Source: Aeromonas veronii bv. veronii
GTDB lineage: Bacteria > Pseudomonadota > Gammaproteobacteria > Enterobacterales > Aeromonadaceae
Direction of reading: 5' to 3'
Assembly: GCF_000820225.1 (NCBI RefSeq)
Contig: NZ_CDDK01000007.1
Coordinates: 1-64,000, forward strand
Length of the DNA stretch: 64,000 bases
Within the stretch, counting starts at the first letter, position 1. The number at the start of each line of letters is the position of its first letter. Below, piece after piece: positions 1 to 18,229 of the stretch. The notes below the pieces were generated by a model that worked only from the letters and a program-made list of their open reading frames with translations, did no database searches and was not told where the DNA came from. The translations under genes were made by a program, and so were the position numbers.

Positions 1-43
1 TTCTGGGTATCAGCACCATTTTCAAGTTAGTTTTAAAAGCTTT

Positions 44-1291
<1,248 letters not shown>

Positions 1292-1302
1292 TTTTAGTAA
1301 AA
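1292..1302. promoter_or_regulatory. Putative EbgR operator 2
   Basis: A second exact copy of TTTTAGTAAAA begins one base after the ebgR TGA stop codon. A further half-like element (TTTTTAGTCG) follows at about 1311-1320. It fits an operator for the downstream ebgA promoter. Assignment to EbgR is inferred from recurrence and position. Confidence 0.6.
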
Positions 1303-5139
<3,837 letters not shown>

Positions 5140-5171
5140 CAAGCCGCCGGTTCTGCACTGACAAAAGCCGG

Positions 5172-5209
5172 AAGGGCGGGGTTCACCCTACAAATCATGC
5201 CCCGCCCTT
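5172..5209. other. GC-rich intercistronic hairpin between ebgC and ygjI
   Basis: AAGGGCGGGG at 5172-5181 pairs with CCCCGCCCTT at 5200-5209 across an 18-base loop. Only three T residues follow, so termination would be partial at best; RNA processing or 3'-end protection of the ebgAC message is equally plausible. Confidence 0.55.
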
Positions 5210-5221
5210 TCGCTGCAATAA

Positions 5222-7103
<1,882 letters not shown>

Positions 7104-7116
7104 ACGGTATTGCGAG

Positions 7117-7138
7117 CCGGTGCGGGAGACGGCACCGG
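7117..7138. other. Intercistronic hairpin between ygjH and the second permease
   Basis: CCGGTGC pairs with GCACCGG around an 8-base loop. No T-run follows, so this is not a standard terminator. The remaining gap to 7269 holds no gene. Confidence 0.45.
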
Positions 7139-7185
7139 TTCACCAGCGAGACCGTCCACGCGGCCCGATCATAACAAGAGAGTAA

Positions 7186-8715
<1,530 letters not shown>

Positions 8716-8735
8716 TCGGCTGGGTGAGAAAGCGG

Positions 8736-8764
8736 AACGGGCGGCCTTGGTCGCCCGTTTTTTT
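8736..8764 (+). terminator. Rho-independent terminator of the ebg cluster
   Basis: AACGGGCG pairs with CGCCCGTT over a short loop and is followed by seven T residues, 20 bases after the permease stop. Confidence 0.92.
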
Positions 8765-9010
8765 ATCCATTTTTAGCCGTTTGGGAGCTGTCAGGGCCGC
8801 TTTATCGTCAACTTTCGCTACTCGATATGGCGAAGGCGTTAAGCATTGATGAACAATTATTCGCCGCTCAACTTTGCGCCTCTCCGTTATCGGGGTAAGC
8901 TGGAGGTTCGCTTTAGCGGGAGGTGCCAGACATCTCCCGCTCTGTTTCTTGTCCTCCCCAATCCTGACTGTCGCCATGGCTGCAGGATGCCCTTCTGATG
9001 GAGACCTTTC

Positions 9011-9961
9011 GTGCGTCTGGATCCCTTTACTGTTGTGCTGATTGCGGTGGTCACTCTGGCCTCCCTCTTTCCCTGCGAGGGGCAGGTGGCTGTCTGGTTC
9101 GGTCTGCTGACCAAGCTGGCGGTGGCGCTCTTGTTCTTCATGCATGGCGCCAAGCTGTCGCGCCAGAACCTGCTGGCAGGCCTCGGCCACTGGCGGCTCC
9201 ATCTGGTGGTGATGCTCAGCACCTTCGTGCTGTTTCCGCTGCTCGGGCTGCTGCTCACCCCGCTGGTGCCGGGCTGGCTGAGCCCGGCCATCTACCTCGG
9301 CTTCCTCTATCTCTGCGCCCTGCCTGCCACCGTGCAGTCGGCCATCGCCTTCACCTCGATGGCGGGGGGCAATGTGTCGGCGGCGGTGTGCAGCGCCTCG
9401 GCCTCCAGCATCCTCGGTATCTTCCTCTCGCCGGTGCTGGTGGGGATGATGATCCACGTGCAAGGGGAGGGGATCGACACCTGGCACTCCATCCAGTCCA
9501 TCATGATGCAGCTGATGCTGCCGTTCGTGGTCGGCCACCTGTCGCGTCCGCTCATCGGTCGCTGGGTCGACAGCCACCGTCCGATCATCGGCAAGCTGGA
9601 TCAGAGCTCCATCCTGCTGGTGGTCTATGTGGCCTTCAGCGAGGCGGTGGTGCAGGGGATTTGGCACCAGGTCGGTTGGTATGATCTGGCCAGTATCGTG
9701 CTGCTGAGCTGCGTCTTGCTGGCGCTGGTGCTCTGCTGGAACGTCTGGATCAGCCGTCGTCTCGGCTTCGACAAGGCGGACGAGATCACCATCGTCTTCT
9801 GCGGTTCCAAGAAGAGTCTCGCCAACGGGGTGCCGATGGCCAACGTCATGTTCCCCGCCGCCAGCGTCGGGGTGATGGTGCTGCCGCTGATGATCTTCCA
9901 CCAGATCCAGCTGATGGTCTGCGCCGTACTGGCGCGCCGCTATCACGAGCAGGGAGATTGA
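9011..9961 (+). CDS. yfeH: YfeH-like putative bile acid:sodium symporter family transporter
   Basis: A 316-residue membrane protein of the SBF-like/BART superfamily with about 9-10 hydrophobic segments. Family hallmarks are LLFFMHGAKLSR (residues ~40-51), LPATVQSAIAFTSMAGGN (~98-115) and the conserved FCGSKKSLANG near residue 260. It matches E. coli YfeH closely. The substrate is not known. The start is GTG at 9011, preceded by GGAG at 9000-9003. It is preceded by about 245 bases with a GC-rich hairpin (8916-8940) but no gene, and it is convergent with ovoA across a bidirectional terminator. Confidence 0.9.
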   Translation: MRLDPFTVVLIAVVTLASLFPCEGQVAVWFGLLTKLAVALLFFMHGAKLSRQNLLAGLGHWRLHLVVMLSTFVLFPLLGLLLTPLVPGWLSPAIYLGFLYLCALPATVQSAIAFTSMAGGNVSAAVCSASASSILGIFLSPVLVGMMIHVQGEGIDTWHSIQSIMMQLMLPFVVGHLSRPLIGRWVDSHRPIIGKLDQSSILLVVYVAFSEAVVQGIWHQVGWYDLASIVLLSCVLLALVLCWNVWISRRLGFDKADEITIVFCGSKKSLANGVPMANVMFPAASVGVMVLPLMIFHQIQLMVCAVLARRYHEQGD

Positions 9962-9988
9962 TACTCGCGCCGTTTTTGCTGTCATAAC

Positions 9989-10016
9989 AAGAGGGAGGCC
10001 CGTTGGCCTCCCTCTT
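9989..10016. terminator. Bidirectional terminator between yfeH and ovoA
   Basis: AAGAGGGAGGCC pairs perfectly with GGCCTCCCTCTT around a CGTT loop. It lies between convergent genes and can serve both. Confidence 0.85.
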
Positions 10017-10040
10017 CTCATCTGCATGTCGACCGGTGTG

Positions 10041-12191
10041 CTAGCGTTTGCGCCAGACGGTGAGCTGCGCCACCGTGTGCTGGTATTTGCGGGCGGTCTC
10101 GCGGATGACGAAAGGCACATCCCGCGGCGGGCAGTGCTCCTCGAACTCCGCCGCCAGCAGCCGTTGCAGTGCCTGATAGGTGGTGAGCGCCTCGCCGTTT
10201 TCGCGAATGCCGCCGAGCCAGTTGGCGGGCGGGGTATATTCCGCCAGCCAGGTATAGGGGCTGGTGAGCACCAGCAGGCCACCGCTGCGCAGCCGGGGAG
10301 CGATATCCCGCAGGAAGCGGGCGGGCTCCCGCAGCCGGTCGATCAGGTTGGAGGCGAGCACCAGATCGTAGTGGTCATATTTGGGCTTGAGGTTGCAGGC
10401 ATCCCCCTGACTGAAGTGGATGCGCTCAGCCTGACTCGCCCCCAGCCCGTGGCTCGACAGGCGTGCCTCGCAATACTCCACCAGTTCACCCTCCAGCGGA
10501 ATGGCATAGCGGAAACTGTCCTGGCTGGCGAGGGCCAGCGCCACATCGATGAAGCGGGCCGAGTAGTCCACCCCGTCCACATGCTGGAAGTGGCGGGCCA
10601 GTTCGAAGCTGGCGCGGCCGGTGGCACAGCCGATATCCAGCGCCCGCTGGTGGTTGCTGCACAGCTCGCCAGCAAGATCAGCAAGCGTCTTGGCGTAGTT
10701 GGCTACCCCGAAGTGGCTCGGGCCGTACTGGAAGTCGAGGTACTGAGCGACCAGCGTGTCGGTTTCATAGGGATTCACGATAACGGGTTCCTGATAACGG
10801 GAGACCAGATAGCGGAAACCCGCATGCTGGAAGAAGTGACGCCGGAAGGCGTAACGGGATGATTTGAGCGCTTCGTTACCTGTGCTGATCCAGCTGCCAC
10901 CCTTGATCAGGGTGTGCTTGCCATCAAAGGTGGGGGTCGAGAAGTCGTCGTAGAGCGGGTGGATTTTAAAGCCGTCGAAGCCATCGATGGCGGTGCTGGT
11001 CCACTGCCAGACATTGCCCACCAGATCGAAGAACTCCCCTTGCGGGCAGGCATCCACCGGGCAGGAGGAGGCAAAACGGGCCAGATTGATATTGCCGGGG
11101 GCCTGTGTCCAGTCCGGCTGATCGCCGGGTAGCTGCTCGCGCAGCAGCATCCACTCCGCCTCGCTTGGCAGCTGGATGGGGAGTCCGGTCCGAGCCGCCT
11201 TCCAGCGACAGAAGGCAGCCGCTTCCAGCTGATTCACCTCGACCGGCCAGTCCCAGGGCATGGCGACCTGCTCGGTCATCAGCCGCAGCTGCAGTTGTTC
11301 GGGCTTGGTGGAATCACCCACCCAGAAGGTGGGCATCTGCGCCCAGGCATACTGACACCAACCCCAGCCTTCCTCATCCCACCACTGTTGCTGGCCGTAG
11401 CCGCCCGCCTGGACGAAGGCGAGGTACTCGGCATTGCTCACCAGCATGCGGCTGGCCTGAAACGGGGCCAGCTCGATATGGCGATCGCCATATTCGTTGT
11501 CCCAGCCGTAGGTAGCATCCTGCTTGCCCAGGCACACCTTGCCGCCGGCCACCGGCAGCAGGCTGTTGGCGGGCACCAGCTCAATCCGGTGGCGGGCTTC
11601 AGTGCAGGCGGGCCAATAAGGCTGCGGTCGCACCCAGGCGAGCGGCAACTGGCGGATGAGCACGCTGGAGGTTTCGAGGTGGATGCGCTCGTGCTCTATC
11701 CCCATCAGGATCACCCAGGCCGGGCTTTGCCAGTCGATGGGCAGGGTGAGCGGCATCTGGCGAATGAAGTCGCACACCAGCGAACGGACTTTGGCCCGAT
11801 AGCTGCGCAGCTCGCTGGCCTTGGGCCAGTCGTAGTGGGTCTCGTCCAGATCGTCCCAGCTCATCTCGTCCACCCCGATGGCGACCATGGCCTCGATGCG
11901 GGCATCCAGCCGCTGATCGATCAGGCGTGCCGCCAGCAGCTTGTTGATAAAGAAGGCGGCGGTGTGGCCGTAGTAGAAGATGAGCGGGTGGCGCAGCGGG
12001 ATCGCCTTGTTGAACCAGGCCCGCTCATCGGCCAGACAGTCGAACAGCGAGTCGTAGAGATCGAAGGTCTGGCAGAAGTAGGTGAGCAGCTCGCGCCGTT
12101 TCTGCTCGGGATCGCTGCCGGTCAGCAACGGGGTGCGAGTCGGCTCCGGCAGACCGGTGGCAGTGGCATAGAGAGGGCTTGCTTGGGTCAC
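10041..12191 (-). CDS. ovoA: 5-histidylcysteine sulfoxide synthase / ovothiol methyltransferase
   Basis: A 716-residue OvoA. It joins cysteine to C5 of histidine with oxygen and nonheme iron, and its C-terminal domain methylates the 5-thiohistidine product to ovothiol A. The DinB-like N-terminal part supplies the predicted three-His iron site: H76 in YYGHTAAFF and H167/H171 in EHERIH. A formylglycine-generating-enzyme-like domain follows (DLVGNVWQWT, KGGSW). The SAM-binding motif LDIGCATGR lies near residues 515-525. The GTG at 12191 is chosen because AAGGAG sits 7 bases upstream; an ATG 26 codons earlier has no good ribosome-binding site. The partner lyase OvoB is not in the window. Ovothiol is an antioxidant thiol. 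Confidence 0.93.
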   Translation of the reverse strand: MTQASPLYATATGLPEPTRTPLLTGSDPEQKRRELLTYFCQTFDLYDSLFDCLADERAWFNKAIPLRHPLIFYYGHTAAFFINKLLAARLIDQRLDARIEAMVAIGVDEMSWDDLDETHYDWPKASELRSYRAKVRSLVCDFIRQMPLTLPIDWQSPAWVILMGIEHERIHLETSSVLIRQLPLAWVRPQPYWPACTEARHRIELVPANSLLPVAGGKVCLGKQDATYGWDNEYGDRHIELAPFQASRMLVSNAEYLAFVQAGGYGQQQWWDEEGWGWCQYAWAQMPTFWVGDSTKPEQLQLRLMTEQVAMPWDWPVEVNQLEAAAFCRWKAARTGLPIQLPSEAEWMLLREQLPGDQPDWTQAPGNINLARFASSCPVDACPQGEFFDLVGNVWQWTSTAIDGFDGFKIHPLYDDFSTPTFDGKHTLIKGGSWISTGNEALKSSRYAFRRHFFQHAGFRYLVSRYQEPVIVNPYETDTLVAQYLDFQYGPSHFGVANYAKTLADLAGELCSNHQRALDIGCATGRASFELARHFQHVDGVDYSARFIDVALALASQDSFRYAIPLEGELVEYCEARLSSHGLGASQAERIHFSQGDACNLKPKYDHYDLVLASNLIDRLREPARFLRDIAPRLRSGGLLVLTSPYTWLAEYTPPANWLGGIRENGEALTTYQALQRLLAAEFEEHCPPRDVPFVIRETARKYQHTVAQLTVWRKR

Positions 12192-12231
12192 GCTCTGACT
12201 CCTTGTTGGCAGTGAAGACTGACAAGACAGT

Positions 12232-12246
12232 GGTAATGACATTACC
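12232..12246. promoter_or_regulatory. Perfect 15-bp palindrome upstream of ovoA
   Basis: GGTAATGACATTACC is a perfect inverted repeat about one central base, 41 bp upstream of the ovoA start. It has the size and symmetry of a dimeric repressor operator. I do not recognise the cognate regulator. Confidence 0.6.
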
Positions 12247-12554
12247 GCAATGGAGAGCTTGGTACGCACGAAGTACCACTATTGGCTCAACAGGCCGGCA
12301 GGGCAATTAAAAACTTCCACGGGCTGTCAGCATAGTGACCGGCAGGACGACCCGCCAATCAGCCACAATCATATCCGTTCGAGAATGGTTATTTTCACCA
12401 AAATATGGTCTAAATGGCTCTCTAAATTCTTCTGTCTGTTCTGGTTGAAATGGTTATTTCCTTTTCAATCATCATGTTAATTTTTGGCTCACGCTTTGCA
12501 GAGCATGAAAACCAATTGGCCCTGGATGGCCAACACATAAGGAGGAGAGTAGTG
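12247..12554. other. Intergenic region between ovoA and the DUF2807 lipoprotein gene
   Basis: About 300 bases between divergent genes. A second, shorter dyad (GGTAC-N7-GTACC, 12261-12277) lies next to the ovoA palindrome. The rest is AT-rich with two imperfect direct repeats of ATGGTTATTT (near 12385 and 12450). The strong ribosome-binding site AAGGAGGAG ends the region. No gene is recognisable here. Confidence 0.5.
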
Positions 12555-13277
12555 ATGAAATGGATGATGGTTGTCATGTTGATGGTTGGGCTCAGTGGGT
12601 GTCACTGGCTGGATCAGACCAGAGTGACCGGCGCGGGGGCTGTGGTCGAGCGCCAGCAGGGGCTCGGTGACGGGGTGACCCGGGTGCTGGCGGGGGTGCC
12701 TGCCACCCTCCATCTGGTAGCGGGGGAGCCGCGCGGTATCCTGATCAAGGGGCAGGAGAACCTGCTGCCCTATCTGGTGCTGACCGAGAGTGGCGACAAG
12801 CTGGAGATCGAGGTGAAGGAGGGTTACCGGCTCGATCCCACCGAGCCGCTGGAGCTGACCATCACCTTGCCGGTGCTGAACGAACTGGCATTGGCCGGGA
12901 CCGGCAACGGCGATCTGAGCGGCTTCAAGGGGGATGAGCTGGTGCTGTCAGTGGCCGGTACCGGTGACATCGTTGCTAGTCAGCTGGAGCTGAAACGGCT
13001 GGAAGGGAATATCGCTGGCACCGGCAGTCTGGAACTGGGCAGCGGTTCGGCACAGGCCATCGAGCTGAACATTGCCGGATCTGGTGATGTGCTCGGGAGC
13101 GAGATGCGCGGCAACGAGGTAGAGGTCAATATCGCCGGCAGCGGTGATGTGGCGGTGCGGGCGCAGGAGACGCTGAAAGTCGGCATCGCCGGCTCAGGCA
13201 ACATCGCCTACTGGGGTGATCCCAAGGTAGAGCAGCAGATCGCAGGCTCCGGCGGAGTGACCCGAGCGGGCAGTTGA
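12555..13277 (+). CDS. DUF2807 (GIN domain) lipoprotein
   Basis: A 240-residue predicted lipoprotein. The signal peptide MKWMMVVMLMVGLSGC ends in a lipobox (LSGC, Cys16). The mature part is a DUF2807 beta-helix-like domain, visible as recurring GTGNGDL, GTGDIV, GTGSLEL, GSGDVL and GSGNIAY turns between residues ~115 and 235. Such proteins are envelope-associated with no settled function. ATG 12555 is preferred; GTG 12552 would add one residue and shares the same AAGGAGGAG ribosome-binding site. It stands alone between ovoA (divergent) and fghA (convergent). Confidence 0.82.
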   Translation: MKWMMVVMLMVGLSGCHWLDQTRVTGAGAVVERQQGLGDGVTRVLAGVPATLHLVAGEPRGILIKGQENLLPYLVLTESGDKLEIEVKEGYRLDPTEPLELTITLPVLNELALAGTGNGDLSGFKGDELVLSVAGTGDIVASQLELKRLEGNIAGTGSLELGSGSAQAIELNIAGSGDVLGSEMRGNEVEVNIAGSGDVAVRAQETLKVGIAGSGNIAYWGDPKVEQQIAGSGGVTRAGS

Positions 13278-13301
13278 TATCAACCGATCACCACAACTGA
13301 A

Positions 13302-13322
13302 ACAGGCCCGTTACGGGCCTGT
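13302..13322. terminator. Terminator hairpin between the DUF2807 gene and fghA
   Basis: ACAGGCCCG and CGGGCCTGT form a perfect stem with a 3-base loop between two convergent genes. T-tracts are short on both sides, so efficiency is uncertain. Confidence 0.65.
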
Positions 13323-13327
13323 GTTGA

Positions 13328-14164
13328 TCAGAGGTGGCGGGCGTGAAAGCGCAGGTGCGCCTCGATAAAGCTCGCCACGAAGTAGTAGCTGTGGTCATAG
13401 CCTTCGTGGCGGTTGAGCTCCAGCGGCCACTCCTTGCTGGCTGCCACCTCGGCCAGCGCATCGATATGCAACTGCTCGGCGAGAAAGGGATCATCCAGCC
13501 CCACATCCACCAGGGTTGGCAGCGGCGTGACCGGCTGGTGGCGCAGCAGCTGGCAGGCATCCCACTCCTGCCACAGCAGAGGATTGCTGCCGAGGTAGGC
13601 GCCGAGCGCCTTTTGGCCCCAGGGGCAGCGACTTGGATGGCAGATCGGGCTGAACGCCGAGACCGAGCGGTAGCGACCGGGCTCTCGCAACGCGGCGATA
13701 AGCGCACCGTGACCGCCCATGGAGTGGCCGCTGATGGCGCGGCGGGTCGAGACCGGGAAGTGAGTCTCTATCAAGTCGGGCAGCTCGCGGGTGACGTAGT
13801 CATACATCTGGTAGTGCGCCTGCCAGGGGCTCTGGTTGGCGTTGACGTAAAAGCCTGCTCCCATGCCGAGGTCATAACCGGGATCGTCCGCTACGCCATC
13901 GCCGCGGGGGCTGGTGTCCGGCGCCACCAGGGCGATGCCGAGCTCGGCGGCGATGCGCTGGGCACCCGCCTTCTGCATGAAGTTCTCATCGGTGCAGGTG
14001 AGGCCGCTGAGCCAGTAGAGTACGGGCACCTTCTGGCCGGTGAGAGCCTGAGGTGGCAGATAGATGGCAAAATTCATCTCGCAGCCGAGCACGCTGGCGT
14101 GGTGGCGATAGCGCTTGTGCCAGCCGCCGAAGCTCTTGTTGCTGCTGATAATCTCCAGATTCAT
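13328..14164 (-). CDS. fghA: S-formylglutathione hydrolase
   Basis: A 278-residue esterase-D-family serine hydrolase that converts S-formylglutathione to formate and glutathione, the second step of glutathione-dependent formaldehyde removal. The nucleophile Ser lies in GHSMGGHGAL (near residue 146); the catalytic Asp is expected in VDVGLDDPFL and the His in EGYDHSYYF. Length is typical. It is the second gene after frmA on the same strand, 48 bp apart, so the two enzymes of the pathway are probably co-transcribed. Confidence 0.95.
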   Translation of the reverse strand: MNLEIISSNKSFGGWHKRYRHHASVLGCEMNFAIYLPPQALTGQKVPVLYWLSGLTCTDENFMQKAGAQRIAAELGIALVAPDTSPRGDGVADDPGYDLGMGAGFYVNANQSPWQAHYQMYDYVTRELPDLIETHFPVSTRRAISGHSMGGHGALIAALREPGRYRSVSAFSPICHPSRCPWGQKALGAYLGSNPLLWQEWDACQLLRHQPVTPLPTLVDVGLDDPFLAEQLHIDALAEVAASKEWPLELNRHEGYDHSYYFVASFIEAHLRFHARHL

Positions 14165-14177
14165 CGAAGGACTCCTG

Positions 14178-14205
14178 CACCCCGCCCACGATGGCGGGCG
14201 GGGTG
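14178..14205. other. GC-rich intercistronic hairpin between frmA and fghA
   Basis: CACCCCGCCC and GGGCGGGGTG form a perfect 10-bp stem with an 8-base loop in the 48-base gap of the frmA-fghA operon. No T-run follows on the transcribed strand, so processing or partial attenuation is more likely than termination. Confidence 0.6.
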
Positions 14206-14212
14206 ATCATGC

Positions 14213-15433
<1,221 letters not shown>

Positions 15434-15460
15434 TCAAATCACTTTTACACACAGGTAATA

Positions 15461-16366
15461 ATGTTCGGCTGGGAAGGGATCTGTGAATTTGTCAGCGTGG
15501 CGGAGCAGGGGGGCTTTACCCCGGCTGCGCGCAAGCTGGGAGTGTCGGTGGCGCAAGTCAGCCGTCAGGTGGCACAGCTGGAAGATCGGCTGCAGGCCAA
15601 GTTGCTGCTGCGTACCACCCGTCAGGTGCGGCTCACCGAGCTTGGCGAGATCTACTATCGCCACTGCCGTCAGCTGCTGGACAACCTCTACGAGGCGGAG
15701 CTGGCGGTGGGGCGTCATCAGGCGGTGCCGCAGGGTACCCTGCGCATCACGGCCCCCGTCTCCTACGGCGAGAGCCGCATCGCCCCGCTGGTGAACGACT
15801 TCATGGTGCGTTTCCCCCAGCTGGAGGTGACCCTCAACCTCACCAACCAGCTGCTGGATCTGGTGCATGAGGGTTACGATCTGGCGCTGCGGCTCGGCCA
15901 TCTCAAGGATTCGACGCTGGTGGCGCGCAAGCTGGCGCAGCGGGTGCCCTATGTGTGCGCCTCACCGGCCTATACCGCCCGCCACGGCATCCCCAACAGC
16001 CTCTCCGAGCTGACCCGCCACACCTGTCTGGTGGGCAACAGCGACGAGTGGCACTTCACCCTGGATGGCCGCCCCCACAGCGTGCGGGTGCGCGGCTTGC
16101 TGCAGTGCAACAGCGGCCACGCCCTGCTGGACGCGGCGCTCAAGGGGATCGGCATCATCCAGCTGCCGGACTACTACGTGAGCGACCATCTGGCCCGAGG
16201 GGAGCTGATCGAGTTGCTGCCTGAACTGCGGGCCCCGGCGGAGGGAATCTGGGCCCTCTATCCCCACAACCGCCACCTCTCCCCCAAGGTGCGGCTGCTG
16301 GTGGACTATCTGGCCGAGCGGCTGAGCGACCCTCACCAACCGACGCTGGTGATGCCGATAGGCTAG
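15461..16366 (+). CDS. LysR-family transcriptional regulator, divergent from frmA-fghA
   Basis: A 301-residue LysR-type regulator. The N-terminal winged helix-turn-helix is clear (FTPAARKLGVSVAQVSRQVAQLE, about residues 19-41), followed by a type 2 periplasmic-binding-like effector domain (GTLRITAPVSYG near residue 91). It resembles the YafC/DsdC-like CrgA group rather than any named regulator I can assign. Divergence from frmA-fghA, with a shared dyad between them, suggests that it controls formaldehyde detoxification in place of the usual FrmR. It ends before a bidirectional terminator shared with yicC. Confidence 0.88.
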   Translation: MFGWEGICEFVSVAEQGGFTPAARKLGVSVAQVSRQVAQLEDRLQAKLLLRTTRQVRLTELGEIYYRHCRQLLDNLYEAELAVGRHQAVPQGTLRITAPVSYGESRIAPLVNDFMVRFPQLEVTLNLTNQLLDLVHEGYDLALRLGHLKDSTLVARKLAQRVPYVCASPAYTARHGIPNSLSELTRHTCLVGNSDEWHFTLDGRPHSVRVRGLLQCNSGHALLDAALKGIGIIQLPDYYVSDHLARGELIELLPELRAPAEGIWALYPHNRHLSPKVRLLVDYLAERLSDPHQPTLVMPIG

Positions 16367-16424
16367 GGCTCTCCCCAGCCGTTGACTCACCGGCGGCGGG
16401 CGACAGGTGCGATGGCCTGAAAAT

Positions 16425-16456
16425 AAAAGAGCCCTTGAGGAATCAAGGGCTCTTTT
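16425..16456. terminator. Bidirectional terminator between the LysR gene and yicC
   Basis: AAAAGAGCCCTTGA pairs with TCAAGGGCTCTTTT around GGAA; A-run and T-run flank the stem, so it serves both convergent genes. Confidence 0.9.
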
Positions 16457-16486
16457 GCAGGTAACAACCGGATAGTCAGCGACCCA

Positions 16487-17350
16487 TCATTCGATGTTCT
16501 GGATCTGCTCGCGCATCTGTTCGATAAGGACTTTCAGCTCGACGGCGGACTGGGTCACTTCGGCATTGATGGACTTGGAGCCGAGGGTGTTCGACTCGCG
16601 GTTGAACTCCTGCATCATAAAGTCGAGACGACGACCGCAGGCGCCACCCTTCTTCATGATTTTGTTGGTTTCGCTGATGTGCATCTCCAGACGATCCAGC
16701 TCTTCGGCCACGTCGATCTTCTGGGCCAGCAGCACGATCTCCTGCTCGATGCGAGCCGGATCCAGCTCCACCTTGGCTTCGGCCAGACGGTCGGTGAGCT
16801 TCTGGCGCTGCCATTCGATGATCTGTGGCAGGTGTTCGCGCACCTTCTTCACTTCCACCTGAATACCGGCCAGACGCTGCTCGATCAGCGCCTTGAGGTT
16901 GGCCCCTTCGCTGGCGCGGGAGGCGAGGAAATCTTCCATGGTCTGGTCAAAACCGCCAAGCAGCTCGGTGGCGACCGCGTCCATGTCCTGTTCGGCGGCA
17001 GCCATGACACCCGGCCAGCGCAGCACGTCGACCGGATTGAGCTGGCCCTGACCCGCCTCTTTCATTACCCAGCTGGCGCTGTCGATGATGAGCTTGGCCA
17101 GCTCTTCATTGATATGGAGCTGGCTGGCTGCGGCCTGAGCGGCCTCGAAGCGCAGGTTGCACTCCACCTTGCCGCGCTGCAGTTTGGCGCGGAAACGCTC
17201 ACGCAGAACCGGCTCCAGGCTGCGCAGTTGCTCCGGCAGGCGAATGTAGGTTTCCAGATAGCGCTGGTTGACCGAACGAATTTCCCAAACGGCTGTGCCC
17301 CAGTCGCCCTTGAATTCCTTGCGGGCGTAGGCGGTCATGCTGTGAATCAT
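16487..17350 (-). CDS. yicC: YicC-family endoribonuclease
   Basis: A 287-residue member of the YicC family, whose members are RNA endonucleases implicated in small-RNA turnover. The N-terminus MIHSMTAYARKE and the C-terminal CGRRLDFMMQEFNRESNTLGSKS block (near residues 239-261) are the family signatures; length is typical. It is divergent from rph, the same neighbour as in E. coli, with about 147 bp between start codons. Confidence 0.95.
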   Translation of the reverse strand: MIHSMTAYARKEFKGDWGTAVWEIRSVNQRYLETYIRLPEQLRSLEPVLRERFRAKLQRGKVECNLRFEAAQAAASQLHINEELAKLIIDSASWVMKEAGQGQLNPVDVLRWPGVMAAAEQDMDAVATELLGGFDQTMEDFLASRASEGANLKALIEQRLAGIQVEVKKVREHLPQIIEWQRQKLTDRLAEAKVELDPARIEQEIVLLAQKIDVAEELDRLEMHISETNKIMKKGGACGRRLDFMMQEFNRESNTLGSKSINAEVTQSAVELKVLIEQMREQIQNIE

Positions 17351-17497
17351 TGATTGTTCCGGGCTTGATGAAGTGTGCGGCCAGTATACTCAGCCCGGCC
17401 CTGCTCGTCAGCCGATGCCGTGGTTTTAGCGGCTGATATTTGGGGCGGGATCACTTATAATTCCCCGCCAATTTGAGCCAGCCCAGAGGTCCGTTCC

Positions 17498-18214
17498 ATG
17501 TCACGTCCAAGCGATCGCAGTGCCGCGCAACTTCGCCCGGTTACCATTACCCGCAATTTCACCAAACATGCAGAAGGCTCAGTGCTGGTGGAGTTCGGTA
17601 ACACTCGCGTGCTCTGCACCGCCAGCGTTGACACCAGCGTGCCGCGCTTCCTGAAAGGGAAGAACCAGGGCTGGGTGACTGCCGAATACGGCATGCTGCC
17701 GCGCTCCACCCACTCCCGGATGAACCGCGAAGCGGCCTCCGGCAAGCAGAGTGGCCGTACTCTGGAGATCTCCCGTCTGATCGCCCGCTCCCTGCGCGCC
17801 GCGGTAGACCTGACTGCACTGGGCGAGCACTCCATCACAGTTGACTGTGACGTGCTGCAAGCCGATGGCGGCACCCGCACTGCTTCCATTACCGGTGCCT
17901 GCGTGGCGCTGGTGGATGCGCTGAACTGGATGGTCGAGAAGGGCATGATCAAGCAGAGCCCGCTCAAGCAGATGATCGCCGCCGTCTCCGTCGGCATGTA
18001 TCAGGGCGAAGCCATCTGCGATCTGGAGTATATCGAAGACTCCGCCGCCGAGACCGACATGAACGTGGTGATGACCGAAGATGGTCGCATCATCGAGGTG
18101 CAGGGCACCGCGGAGGCCGAGCCCTTCACCCATGAAGAGCTGCTGGAGATGCTGGCGCTCGCCAAGGGCGGCATCGCCGACATCATTGCGCTGCAGAAGC
18201 AGTCGCTCTCCTGA
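17498..18214 (+). CDS. rph: Ribonuclease PH
   Basis: A 238-residue phosphorolytic 3'-5' exoribonuclease that trims tRNA 3' ends. Conserved elements include [13 protein letters not shown] at the N-terminus, [17 protein letters not shown] (about residues 52-68) and [20 protein letters not shown] (near 113-132), which holds the phosphate-binding and catalytic residues. The gene is full length, unlike the frameshifted E. coli K-12 copy. It is followed by pyrE, but 275 bases separate its stop from the pyrE attenuator, far more than the few bases in E. coli. Confidence 0.96.
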   Translation: MSRPSDRSAAQLRPVTITRNFTKHAEGSVLVEFGNTRVLCTASVDTSVPRFLKGKNQGWVTAEYGMLPRSTHSRMNREAASGKQSGRTLEISRLIARSLRAAVDLTALGEHSITVDCDVLQADGGTRTASITGACVALVDALNWMVEKGMIKQSPLKQMIAAVSVGMYQGEAICDLEYIEDSAAETDMNVVMTEDGRIIEVQGTAEAEPFTHEELLEMLALAKGGIADIIALQKQSLS

Positions 18215-18229
18215 TACCAGGACCTGTTG

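Noticed and set aside
11295-12215. A 306-codon plus-strand frame opposite ovoA
   Set aside because: ovoA is certain from its motifs; the opposite frame is a codon-bias shadow.
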